Shown here in pieces: positions 11,917-21,424 of a stretch of DNA of 64,000 bases; positions within the stretch are counted from its first letter, which is position 1; each line of letters opens with the position of its first letter. Source of the DNA: Ustilaginoidea virens (taxonomy: Eukaryota > Ascomycota > Sordariomycetes > Hypocreales > Clavicipitaceae); NCBI RefSeq assembly GCF_000687475.1, contig NC_057316.1, forward strand, positions 6,944,001 to 7,008,000, in the 5' to 3' direction. The notes under the pieces are model-generated. The model saw only the letters and a list, made by a program, of their open reading frames with translations. It was not told the origin of the DNA and ran no database searches. A program made the translations under genes and the position numbers.

Positions 11917-12546
11917 CTGGCGCCACGAGATGGGGCAGCTGGCCTCCAACTGCCAAACCAAATTTGCGACAGGCAAAACCCCCTGTCAACCGTCGGTGGC
12001 GAATCGGCAACCACGAAATTGCAATAAAACAGATAGACAGCGCCAAGAAAAAAAAGAAAGACGGAAAAAAAAAGGCGAAATATACTCTATTGCGAAGCCA
12101 GCTAGATCTGTATACTATATTAGGTACCTGCTTTCAAGTATCAGATATCGCCGTGAAATGCACCTAGAGTTTGCCGTTGAAGTTGCAACCTAAGGCACCC
12201 ACCCACGTCTGCTCGAGACCCACTTTCTCTGAGCCAGGCACTTCCAAAGACGTCACTGCCACTTGCAAGGGCCGACCGACCATGCTCATCTCGCTGGAAA
12301 GCAGACGGAGAAAAAGATTGATGGCGGCCCGAAATCCGATCTCGGTAGCTGTCACTTGGCGATCCACATCGAACTAGTCCACACGCCATGCCATCATCGA
12401 CGGGACGGAAAAGCTCACTTGCACTGCTCGCGGGGAAGCTGGACTTGATGCGTGGTCAATGTCAATATGGCGTTTTTGCAAACTCTCCATCCATGGTCAT
12501 GAACCTCGCTTTTACACCTTCGTGAGCACTGCATGTTTTTCAATAA
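11298..12546. promoter_or_regulatory. Shared divergent promoter region of nej1 and phr1
   Basis: This 1.25 kb separates the two start codons and contains no credible gene. It holds a T-run of about 29 (11888-11916), A-rich stretches near 12048-12075 and an AGGTACCT palindrome (12122-12129). CGATC-type motifs lie about 175-210 bp before the phr1 ATG (12336-12341, 12360-12365), with a CATCGA at 12368. Promoter function is inferred from position only. Confidence 0.45.
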
Positions 12547-14511
12547 ATGTCTTGCATTAGATCAGCGTCATCTATACTGCGCCTCCCAATCCGTCAAAAT
12601 CGCAAGGTTCTGCTTATTTCGCCTTCCAACATCTACATCTGCAAGCAGGGCCTATCAGTGGCTAGTCGTACATTTTCTGCCTCGATGCCTTCAAAAACTC
12701 TCAAACGCAAATCAAAGAGCCTACCGAGCCAAAATGGCCACAGTGTAAAAAGAGCCAGGACCACTAATGGACTACGCGAACCACATCCACTGGCAGCTGA
12801 AGCTGAAAAACATGGCATTGTTCTTCGCAAATATTACCCAGCTGAAATGAGCAATGACAGGGCTCGCGCGTACAATAACAGCGAGATCCCACGACCGATC
12901 GAGGAACTGGTTTCGGCTTTGGAGGACACTGCAGAAGATCGCATGAATATCCCAGTCAAGGATGCGGTAATTCACTGGTTTAAGATGGACCTTCGCTGCC
13001 ACGACAACAGATCTCTGGCTTTGGCGAGCCAGAAGGCAAAAGAAGCGGGAGTGCCGCTCATCTGCATCTACATTGTCAGCCCGCAGGATTTTGAGGCCCA
13101 TGTGACGGCCCCGATACGCGTCGACTTCATGCTGAGAACTCTCGAGGTTCTCAAACAAGATCTGGCCACACTCGACATCCCTCTTTACGTTGAAACTGTA
13201 GAAAAGAGAAAGAAAATCCCGGACCGAGTTTTGGAGCTCATGGAGCAATGGGGAAGCCGCCACTTGTTCGCCAACATGGAATATGAAGTGGACGAACTGC
13301 GAAGAGAGGCAACCATGGTACGAGACTTTTCTGAGAACGGCAAATCTTTTGAAGTTGTTCATGATACCTGCGTTGTGCCTCCTGGACGATTGCGAAGCGG
13401 ATCTGGAAATCAATATGCCGTCTATACACCTTGGTACCGTGCATGGGTCGCCCACGTTCATGACAATTTGGATCTCCTTGAGCTGTACGACCCTCCCTGT
13501 AAAAATCCAAGCTCGTCCAGAAAGAAATTCAAGGCTCTTTTCGACTGCTCCATACCAGATGCCCCGGCGAACAAAGAGCTGTCTGCGGCCGAGAAGAAAA
13601 GGTATCATTCTCTCTGGCCATGCGGGGAGCATGCTGCCATGCAACGGCTACACAAGTTTTGCGAAGAAAGAATAGGTAGCTACAGCAACAAGCGGAATAT
13701 ACCGTCTGATGATGGCACCTCTTGCCTCTCGGTGCATCTCGCAAGCGGAACACTCAGCAGCCGTACTTGTGTGCGTACGGCCAGGGATCGAAACAAGACG
13801 AAAAGACTAGATGGCGGCCATGAAGGAATCCGCGTGTGGGTAAGCGAGGTCGCTTGGCGCGACTTTTACAAGCATGTCCTTGTCAACTGGCCATATGTTT
13901 GGTATGTCCAAACCCCAAAAAGATTTGTGACTTTGATTGGCCTCGTACTGACGCAAACAACCAGCATGAACAAGCCTTTCAAACCGGAGTATTCCAACAT
14001 TAGCTGGTCCTACAATGTAGACCACTTCAAGGCTTGGTGCGATGGCCAAACAGGATTTCCAATTGTAGATGCCGCAATGCGCCAAATGAGGCAGCTGGGA
14101 TACATGCATAACCGTTGTCGCATGATTGTCGCTTGCTTCTTGGCAAAGGATCTCCTCATCGATTGGCGCATGGGAGAACGCTACTTTATGGAGACTCTGA
14201 TTGATGGCGACTTTGCCAGCAATAACGGAGGTTGGGGCTTCAGTGCCAGTGTAGGAGTCGATCCGCAACCGTACTTTCGCATATTCAATCCGTTGCTACA
14301 AAGTGAGAAGTTCGACCCAGACGGAGCTTACATTCGCAAGTGGGTTCCTGAGCTGAGCGACCTGAGCAATAAGGAAATTCACGATCCATACGGTCGTGGT
14401 GCAGGCAGCAAAGCAAAGAAAAACGGGTATCCGAAGCAGATTGTCGATCACAAGGATTGTAGAGATCGCGCTCTCAGCGCATACAAAGAGGGGATTGCAA
14501 ATGGGATGTAA
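12547..14511 (+). CDS. phr1: Class I CPD photolyase
   Basis: Exons 12547-13901 and 13965-14511 encode about 633 aa. The 63-bp intron (GTATGT...ACTGAC...CCAG) interrupts a Cys codon and restores the family sequence NWPYVCMNKPFKPEYSN. The enzyme uses FAD and blue light to split cyclobutane pyrimidine dimers. The N-terminal alpha/beta domain starts at HWFKMDLRCHDNRSL. The FAD domain carries both photolyase signatures, TGFPIVDAAMRQMRQLGYMH and NNGGWGFSASVGVDPQPYF. The first 46 residues are Arg/Ser-rich without acidic residues, like a mitochondrial presequence. Met47 (12685) is followed by KRKSK and KRAR basic clusters, so two products, mitochondrial and nuclear, are plausible. The intron is a multiple of three and lacks stops. 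Confidence 0.97.
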   Translation: MSCIRSASSILRLPIRQNRKVLLISPSNIYICKQGLSVASRTFSASMPSKTLKRKSKSLPSQNGHSVKRARTTNGLREPHPLAAEAEKHGIVLRKYYPAEMSNDRARAYNNSEIPRPIEELVSALEDTAEDRMNIPVKDAVIHWFKMDLRCHDNRSLALASQKAKEAGVPLICIYIVSPQDFEAHVTAPIRVDFMLRTLEVLKQDLATLDIPLYVETVEKRKKIPDRVLELMEQWGSRHLFANMEYEVDELRREATMVRDFSENGKSFEVVHDTCVVPPGRLRSGSGNQYAVYTPWYRAWVAHVHDNLDLLELYDPPCKNPSSSRKKFKALFDCSIPDAPANKELSAAEKKRYHSLWPCGEHAAMQRLHKFCEERIGSYSNKRNIPSDDGTSCLSVHLASGTLSSRTCVRTARDRNKTKRLDGGHEGIRVWVSEVAWRDFYKHVLVNWPYVWYVQTPKRFVTLIGLVLTQTTSMNKPFKPEYSNISWSYNVDHFKAWCDGQTGFPIVDAAMRQMRQLGYMHNRCRMIVACFLAKDLLIDWRMGERYFMETLIDGDFASNNGGWGFSASVGVDPQPYFRIFNPLLQSEKFDPDGAYIRKWVPELSDLSNKEIHDPYGRGAGSKAKKNGYPKQIVDHKDCRDRALSAYKEGIANGM

Positions 14512-15163
14512 TGAGGATGTCGTGAGGAAGCAGGCTCGACGGAACAGATGCACGAGCTTACATTAGGGTGTGAGTGAATTGGATCATCCAACAAGTTTAA
14601 TCGGAACAAGCCATGAAGCGAGGGCATAATGGGTTCTAGTTTTGAAAAATGTCTGGCCCGTATCTGTACCATGGCGCGGAACTCTGTCACCACGGCTTTT
14701 TGAAGGCCTGATTTCAATCTGCGGCACGGAGGCTACTGAAATAGCCCCTGAATCCTTGGTCAAAGAGACTGGCGACGAGGCGCAAACCGAGGAGACTTTA
14801 CCAGCCGGTGTTGGGTAGTATACAAACACATGAAATGAAGATAGCCGACACCCGAGCAAACGATATCTGCATCGTAATGTCATAAAATCTTGGTCATCGA
14901 CTTGGTCAAGGTTTTCAGCTTGCCTGGAAATCGAGCCCAAACGCCTTAATTGGATGTACTAGATGCAGCCAACTCTAATTTCCACACACAAACGTCCATC
15001 AAGCCCGAACCGGTTTCTTTGGGAAAATGCCACGCAGAGTCGTCATGTTGCCGTAAATTCGCTTCTCTCTTCCCACTGTCCCCCATTCATCGCCGTTCGA
15101 CCGGAAACTCTTGTGGTGATTTTTTGTTTTCCTTTTTTTTAATACTTTGAAATCGGCGAAAAC
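14512..15163. other. Intergenic between convergent phr1 and rps21
   Basis: This holds the 3' ends of two converging genes. No gene, RNA or repeat of note is seen apart from short T-runs at about 15121-15140 near the rps21 stop. Confidence 0.6.
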
Positions 15164-15513
15164 TTATCGCTGGGCGCTCCAGACGTTCTTGAGGAGACCG
15201 TCACGCTGGGCGAGGCGATTGATGGCGTCGTCGGATTCGCCCATGGCACGGACGAAACCGCACAACGCGTAGACGTGGTTCTCACCGGTGACTGCGCGGC
15301 CGTTTTCGTCGACCTTGGCGATCGAAATCTGGACGGAGCCGTGGTCCTTGGCCTTGATGATGCGGTTGGTAGCAGAGCACTTTCGGGGGACGTAGCTGCA
15401 AGTGAAAAAAAAAAAAAAAAAAAAAGGTTAGCATGCACCATGTCATTTTTTTTCTCAAATGCTGGAAACTGGAAGTCATACAGGTCCACAATCTCGCCAC
15501 GGTCGTTCTCCAT
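15164..15513 (-). CDS. rps21: 40S ribosomal protein S21 (eS21)
   Basis: Exons on the minus strand are 15513-15482 and 15395-15164, joined across an 86-bp intron, giving 87 aa, the usual eS21 length. It starts [12 protein letters not shown], continues [20 protein letters not shown], and ends LKNVWSAQR. The intron lies after codon position 2 of Leu11. On the sense strand it has a GCTAAC branch site followed by 21 consecutive T (15405-15425 as A) just before the TTGCAG acceptor. eS21 is a component of the small cytosolic ribosomal subunit. The gene is head to head with slx4. Identity is essentially certain. Confidence 0.98.
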
Positions 15514-15919
15514 TGTGTCGGCGTGAGATGACGAAGTGTCCTAGGGAGTTGGATTGAAGGGTTGTCGGGGGTCGTCAAAAATTCACTTGGAACCAAGCAT
15601 ATCCGTTCGAAATTTTGACGTGGCCGACCAATTTCGTGGGGCGGAGAGGGCTTACTGTGCGTCATGTGACCGATCACCTGATTGCGCGACCCTTTCGTGG
15701 CGTCCCTCCCTTGTTTACGTGGATCATGGGTCGGTCGCAACGTGAAGTCGGGCCAGATCTGTGTTTGTCATCTCTTTCAACCCGGTGCGTTTCGTTTCCC
15801 TGCTCTGCAGCCCGTACTTTACCGTGGATCCAGCGGCGGCATTTCCAGGCCACACCATTCTGCTGCTCGCGAACGTCCTGAGATGCGCTCTGCGCACTCA
15901 GAACCATGTCTCTGGGGCT
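15514..15919. promoter_or_regulatory. Divergent promoter between rps21 and slx4
   Basis: About 406 bp separate the two start codons, so a strongly expressed ribosomal gene and a repair gene must share this promoter space. No specific factor site is claimed. Confidence 0.5.
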
Positions 15920-18532
15920 ATGGCATCTCCAGACGTCTTCTTATCATCCCCCCTGCGGGGTTCGACGCGACGGCACCTGAGTGCGGACTCTGTTCCATCC
16001 TCGTCTCCAGATTTGCCCTCGGTCCAAGACATTCTGTCGCAACGGCTAAGGCGACCAGCAATCAAGAACCCAAGTAAACCTGTTTCCAAGCCCGGCGATG
16101 CTGTTTCAACCTATTTCACCACTCGTAATCTTTGGACGTCCGCGCAAGCTTCTCGAATCAACCAGGTGCACTCGTCGAAAACTTCAGCGACCGCGATTGC
16201 GCTGGATGGCGTAGACGCCGCACGCCCCCGCGAAAATGTTTCACAAGAAAAAAAGCCGCCAAGAAAACCGAAGCAGGTCGGGGATAAGGCCCAGACGGGC
16301 GCGCCAAAGGCTGCTGCCGTCGATGACGTGGAGGAGCCGGCATCGCAGCCATGGAAGAAATTTATGCCGCAGATCCCAGAAAAGAAGAGATCTCAGGCTG
16401 TTGATTCGACAAGACCGATCCCGTCAACAACAGAGCTTGATGCACCCACGGCTACCGCGGCGGGCGAAGAAGGGTGCTTTTCGGCGCAAGACTTGCGTCT
16501 TCCCGAATTACGAGCCACAGCCACGACGGAGGCTTCGGAGCCGCTCTTGCTTGAGCCAGCCATGACACGACGAACCGACTGGACGCCTCCGCCGGCACGG
16601 GGGTCGACGATTGTGATATCTGACGGACCTTCGTCAGATGTAGCCACCTTTGAGCAGGACGGCCAGGATCATGCCCGGCCGTTTGGAACCCTTGTTGCTT
16701 CATACAGGTGTACCGAGTCGCCTTTTGAAGAAGCCGCACCATACCAGAGTGATGGTTCGGATACAAAAAGGAGAAAATTGACGGGTTCTGCAACGGAAAA
16801 AATAGGCAGGCCGACCCCAGGTGCCGCAGCGAAGCAGGTTGCCAAGAAGAAGGCGCCTCGAAAGAAGCCAAGGACAATCACTGCCATCGCCACAGCTGCG
16901 TACAAGACTGCGTCTCAAGCAGAGCCAGCGGATACGCCACCGCAGACAATAACCCCGCAGCCTTTAATTGGTAAGAATAGTAGGGCAAAGCAAAAGAAAA
17001 AGTCGTCCAAACCTAAGGCGAAAGCGGAGGTACCTGAGCCATTGTTGTTTTCTCCGAAAACCGCCCTGGAAGAAGTCGCGAAGCAGGATTTTGTCTTTGG
17101 CACGTCCAGTCAGCTGGCGAGGGAGCAATCGCCTACGTTTCTACGCAGCCTGCAAAAGGCAACACAAGAATTCAATGCGCTTGAAGAGGTCCCCTTCAGA
17201 TCTCCTCTGAATAGCGACGCCATCGAACCTCCGGAACGCGGGCTCAAACTGTGGGGTGCAGCAGCGCGAGATGCTGATGGGGATTTGTTTGATATCCAAG
17301 TCATTGACCTTATGGAAGAGGACTCGGCCGTGCCACAAACAGCCCGAGATGCTGATCCATACGGGTATTTCAGGGCTGAGGACCGGTCAAGCTCATGCCT
17401 CCATGACCGCGGCGCTCGAGCGGCTGGCAGCGCTGTCACGGAAGGCAAGGGATACCAGTCGGATACTTTGCCAGGGTATATCGACGACCGCTCCAATGCC
17501 GCCGATCCTTCAAACCGTTCCGAATTACCGAAGATGCGGCCAATAAACAGGTCAAGTTCGACGACGGTCGAGACGATATCTTCAACTACCGCCACGGCAA
17601 GGACTTCACAAAGGCCACAATCTCCAGGAAGACAACCTTTGCCAGGAAGCAACGCAGGCAACCCCCCACCACCGGCGTGGGAAAGTTATACAGATGCTCA
17701 ACTTTGCAAAACGCTGTCACGATACGGATTCAAGCCAATCAAACGACGGCCTGCAATGATCGCCCTCTTGCAACAAATCTTGATACAAACGAACCAGGTG
17801 GCTCCGCAACAAGTTCGGTCCAAGTCTACCGTCGGCAGCCGTTCGTCGGAAGCAGCTGCAACAAAGGTCATCACCCCGAAGAAAGCTCGGGGTCGGCCAC
17901 GGCGGGATGTCAACGAAGAAGCGCCGGCGCAGGACCCGCCGCCGTCAGCCCAAGCTCCGGAAACGCCGAAGCGACCGCGAGGGAGACCGAGAAAGGGCTC
18001 ACAGACTACAAGTCCGACCAAGGCAAAGAACTCGGAGCAAGAATCCAAGTCAAAACACGCTGGACAAGTGGCGGCGCCAAGGAAGTCCAAGACCAAAAAG
18101 GTAACTGAGATTGACGATTCCGAATCCGAGCTGGGGAGTATGCCGAGCTCCTCTCCGGGGTCGTCGCCTGGGTCAAGTGTTTCCGGGGCGCGCCAGATCG
18201 ACCTGGCAATGTCTGTTGACGAGGACACCGAGCTGTCTCTGGCCATGACGCCGACGGACGCTCAGAGCAATCTGTTCAGTCACATCTCGGAAGCTGTCAC
18301 GACGGCGCCTCGTGCAACCGATCCAGCTCGACCCTCGTGGCATGAAAAAATTCTCTTGTACGACCCAATTGTACTGGAAGATCTCGCTGCTTGGCTCAAC
18401 AGCGGGCCGCTCAGCCGCGTTGGGTATGACGGAGAGGTAAATCCTGTCGAGGTGAAGAAGTGGTGCGAGTCCAAAAGCATTTGCTGTTTATGGAAGGTGA
18501 ACCTGAGGGGCAAAGAGCGGAAACGATATTAG
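15920..18532 (+). CDS. slx4: Structure-specific endonuclease subunit SLX4
   Basis: Single exon of 870 aa. ATG 15920 is the first in-frame ATG; upstream the frame has only a GTG. SLX4 is the non-catalytic scaffold that activates the SLX1 nuclease on branched DNA in the nucleus. The C-terminal about 65 residues form the conserved SLX1-binding domain: YDPIVLEDLAAWLNSGPL, then KKWCESKSICCLWKVNLRGK, ending ERKRY. A SAP-like segment lies at about 585-620 (AWESYTDAQLCKTLSRYGFK). Two AT-hook cores follow, GRPRR near 657 and PRGRPRKG near 685. The N-terminal half is disordered and basic, as in the family. It sits beside rps21 (divergent) and upstream of a Nudix gene. The SAP and C-terminal domains make the call firm. 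Confidence 0.94.
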   Translation: MASPDVFLSSPLRGSTRRHLSADSVPSSSPDLPSVQDILSQRLRRPAIKNPSKPVSKPGDAVSTYFTTRNLWTSAQASRINQVHSSKTSATAIALDGVDAARPRENVSQEKKPPRKPKQVGDKAQTGAPKAAAVDDVEEPASQPWKKFMPQIPEKKRSQAVDSTRPIPSTTELDAPTATAAGEEGCFSAQDLRLPELRATATTEASEPLLLEPAMTRRTDWTPPPARGSTIVISDGPSSDVATFEQDGQDHARPFGTLVASYRCTESPFEEAAPYQSDGSDTKRRKLTGSATEKIGRPTPGAAAKQVAKKKAPRKKPRTITAIATAAYKTASQAEPADTPPQTITPQPLIGKNSRAKQKKKSSKPKAKAEVPEPLLFSPKTALEEVAKQDFVFGTSSQLAREQSPTFLRSLQKATQEFNALEEVPFRSPLNSDAIEPPERGLKLWGAAARDADGDLFDIQVIDLMEEDSAVPQTARDADPYGYFRAEDRSSSCLHDRGARAAGSAVTEGKGYQSDTLPGYIDDRSNAADPSNRSELPKMRPINRSSSTTVETISSTTATARTSQRPQSPGRQPLPGSNAGNPPPPAWESYTDAQLCKTLSRYGFKPIKRRPAMIALLQQILIQTNQVAPQQVRSKSTVGSRSSEAAATKVITPKKARGRPRRDVNEEAPAQDPPPSAQAPETPKRPRGRPRKGSQTTSPTKAKNSEQESKSKHAGQVAAPRKSKTKKVTEIDDSESELGSMPSSSPGSSPGSSVSGARQIDLAMSVDEDTELSLAMTPTDAQSNLFSHISEAVTTAPRATDPARPSWHEKILLYDPIVLEDLAAWLNSGPLSRVGYDGEVNPVEVKKWCESKSICCLWKVNLRGKERKRY

Positions 18533-19238
18533 TTACCTAACCTAATGGCATAGCTTAGGTACCTACCTAGGTAGGTCCTGGCGGTTGGTGAATCCACGAG
18601 GAGCGTGGCGTGGTGTGGCAAGATGTGGTTACGTTGTTTTGATGGCGGGGGGTTCATCCGCCATGGATGTATTTTTACTGCTTGATTTCTGGGCTATACA
18701 TGGGCTTGTGAATGATTATCAGCATTGTTTGAAGGCCGCTCTGTGGTACATAGTAAGTGTGAACGTGTATGAGAGTGTCGAGCATATTGCCCTTTGGCGC
18801 GACTTTGTTGGCCATGGCAGGCCCAGACAGGGAATGAATACCTCACCTCCTAGGTAAGTTCGGGGCAATGATGGGGCGTTCGGGGGGGTGGCGGGTGGAG
18901 CAGGCGGGGAGAAAATGGTACAAGCGGACCTCGGCTATTTGTGCCGCCGTCTGCAGGCTTGGAAGTGGGAAGTCGGGGTGCATCAGATACATACATACAA
19001 AGCCCGCCGTCCTGGAGATGCCCCCCCAAGACCGTCAAGCTCACCGCTACGGATGGTTTCGACACCGCAAGCTTCATGGAGGCGCTTAGCCAGCATCACT
19101 GCCTCCTTTCCTCGAACCCGCCCCGGCAGCCCAGCCACAGCCGGAACATCACCATCACCGCCTCAACACCGCAGCTCGCAACGCTCGCAACGCTCGCAAC
19201 GCCCCCAACACGCAACATTCCCCCTCGTCCTCGCCGCC
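18533..19238. other. Intergenic slx4 to Nudix gene
   Basis: No gene is supported. The slx4 3' flank holds overlapping palindromes TAGGTACCTA (18556-18565) and CCTACCTAGGTAGG (18562-18575). A frame is open upstream of the Nudix ATG at 19239 and could add an N-terminal extension from another ATG, but 19239 has the better context (GCCGCCATGC). Confidence 0.55.
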
Positions 19239-20480
19239 ATGCCGCAGCGGCGCGACGCCAGCTCCAGGCGGGAGGTGCGGGAGGTGCAGGAGCCGCGCCC
19301 CAGCTCGTCCGTTCTTCTGCTGTCGCCCACAAACGAGATCCTGCTCCTGCACCGGGTGCAAACGTCTCGGTCCTTTGCGTCCGCACACGTGTTCCCGGGC
19401 GGCAACCTGGACGCCTTTCACGACGGGGAGATTCCTGGGGCCGGCAGCCCGGCGAGGCACCGCGACGGACCGGCATACCGGATGGGCGCCATCCGCGAGA
19501 CCTTTGAGGAGACGGGGATTCTGCTGGCCACGCGGAACGGCGCGCTGGTCGACTTGTCCGTCGAGCAGAGGACCGAAGCGAGGAAGCAGGTCCACGGCAA
19601 CGAGGTCAGGTTCGGGGACTTTTTGCAGTCCATTGGCGCTGTAGCCGACACAGGTATGGCAAAAAAAAAATGACACGTTTTGCTGGTGTCTTTTGTCTCG
19701 CGAGACGGGGCCTCCCTCCAGCGAAGCATTCGTTTGTCGATTGAGACTGGACTAACCCAGGCGCGGGGTGACGGCGCGGGGTGGGGGGGGGAAACAGCTG
19801 GCCTCACGCCGTTCACGCGCTGGATCACGCCGGCCAGCATGGCCAAACGCTTCACCACGCAGATGTACCTGTACCAGCTGCCCGTGTCGCCCTCGCGGGA
19901 GGGTCCTCCCTCGGAGATGCTCGTCCCCACGGCGGACGGCGGCGTCGAGCACACGGCCGCGCAGTTCGCCCCGGTGCAGGCGTTTCTGCAGAGGGCGGCC
20001 GAGGGCGGCATCGTCCTGTTCCCCCCGCAGGCGTACCTGATGGCGCTGCTGGGCAGGTTCCTGGCGGGGCCGCCGGCGGCGGCGGCGGACCCGGAGGCGG
20101 CGGACCCGGAGGCGGCGGCGCTGCACTACGCGGGGCAGCGGAGCAGGCTGGCGGCGTTCTTGGGGCAGGTGGTCACGGCGGACACGGAGCGGGGCAGGAG
20201 GCATCGCACAGCCGGGATCGCGTGGGCAGACAAGGCCATCTGTCCGTACCACGTGCTGCTGCGGGAGGAGGACGGCCGGGTGGTGCTGGGGCTGGACAAG
20301 CCGGGGCCGGAGCTGGAGGGCACGGACAGGGGGGGCGACTGGGAGAGGGTTGCGCTGGTCAAGTTTGGCGCGGGGGGGCCGTCGGATGTCGAGATTCGCA
20401 TGAGGGAGGACGTTGTGGGGGCGGCGGCGGCGGCGGCGGCGGCGGCGGGGGCGCCAGCGAAGACGGGATCGAGGGTGTGA
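19239..20480 (+). CDS. Nudix hydrolase, NUDT19/NUDT7-like
   Basis: Exons 19239-19653 and 19798-20480 encode 365 aa. The 144-bp intron has donor GTATGG, CTAAC near 19752 and acceptor AACAG; splicing yields DTAGLTPFTRWITP. The Nudix fold is marked by FPGGNLD (about residue 52) and, after an insert, the box GAIRETFEETGILL (about 82-95), with the metal-binding REXXEE glutamates intact. The long spacing before the box and the LTPFTRWITP motif resemble the NUDT19/RP2p group, many of which cleave CoA or acyl-CoA diphosphates. Substrate is therefore inferred. The second half is Ala/Gly-rich, with alanine runs from GCG repeats near 20420-20450. No clear peroxisomal C-terminal tripeptide is present (it ends GSRV). 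It lies in tandem with slx4. Confidence 0.9.
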
Positions 20481-21424
20481 TTGCGCATGGTTTGATGTTT
20501 GATGGTTGTTGATGGTTGATGGGTTTTTCTCGAGACTTGTTTAGTAGCGGCTAGCTAGCTGCTCAAGGGGGGGGGGGATGGAATCATGGAGGAGCAAGCG
20601 TTGGCATGAGCTGAATGCCCCTCGACACACTCACCCTGTGCTTCCTGGCCCGCGTGGCGCCAGCGGCCACAAGCTGCCAGCCAGCTGCCAGCCAGCTGCA
20701 CAGGCCAGCCAATAGCTAGCCTCTGGCACGCCGTATCGTTGCCCCGTATTGGGTGGCGGCGTATGGCGGCGTCGCGGCGTCGCGGCGAGAGCGTTTGAGC
20801 AAGTTTGCGTGGGTGCGTCTGGTGTTTCCAGCTGCGGCAGGCAGCTGGCAGGCAGTGTTTCCCTTGCAACTCAAATGTTGGCTTCGCCAAAACTCGTCTG
20901 GTTCTGGTCGACAGACGAGTCGTCTCGAGATGCACATGCACGCCGACTTTTGCTGCCTTTCGCCTTTCGCATTTCGCATTTCGCATTCTGCATTCTTGCA
21001 TTCTGCATTTTGCACTCCGTTGACGGCTGCGCACGACCCCGGCCGGGCCCGCCGGCAAAAAGCCCCGTCGAACCAGCCCTCCTCTGCTCGAGGCAGGCGA
21101 ATGGACCAACAAACTTTCGGGCGGCCCTCACGCCCGGCCGGCGGTTAGGCCAACAGATCCCACAACCACATCGAGCAATGCAAAGGATCAACTCTGATCA
21201 GTAGCCGCTCACCAATATTCATTTCACAGCCCAAGCCCTGCGGGAAGCGGCGCAATGATCCGGCCTTTGCACCCGCCCCCCGCCGCTGCCCACCATCTCA
21301 AGCTTATATCGAATGTAATATAAATCCCGCCGGTTCCCAGTTGTGCACGCCCGTTCCCCCCAACCGCAACCACCCCATCCATCCTATCATTTATCCCCTT
21401 TGCTTTCCCCGCGCCCAGCCAACC
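20481..21424. other. Intergenic, no gene seen
   Basis: About 940 bp with short direct repeats (GCCAGCTGCCAGCCAGCTG near 20675-20700 and a CATTTCGCATT-type repeat near 20968-21000) and a G-run. Probably the 3' flank of the Nudix gene and the promoter of the BIM1-like gene. Confidence 0.55.
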
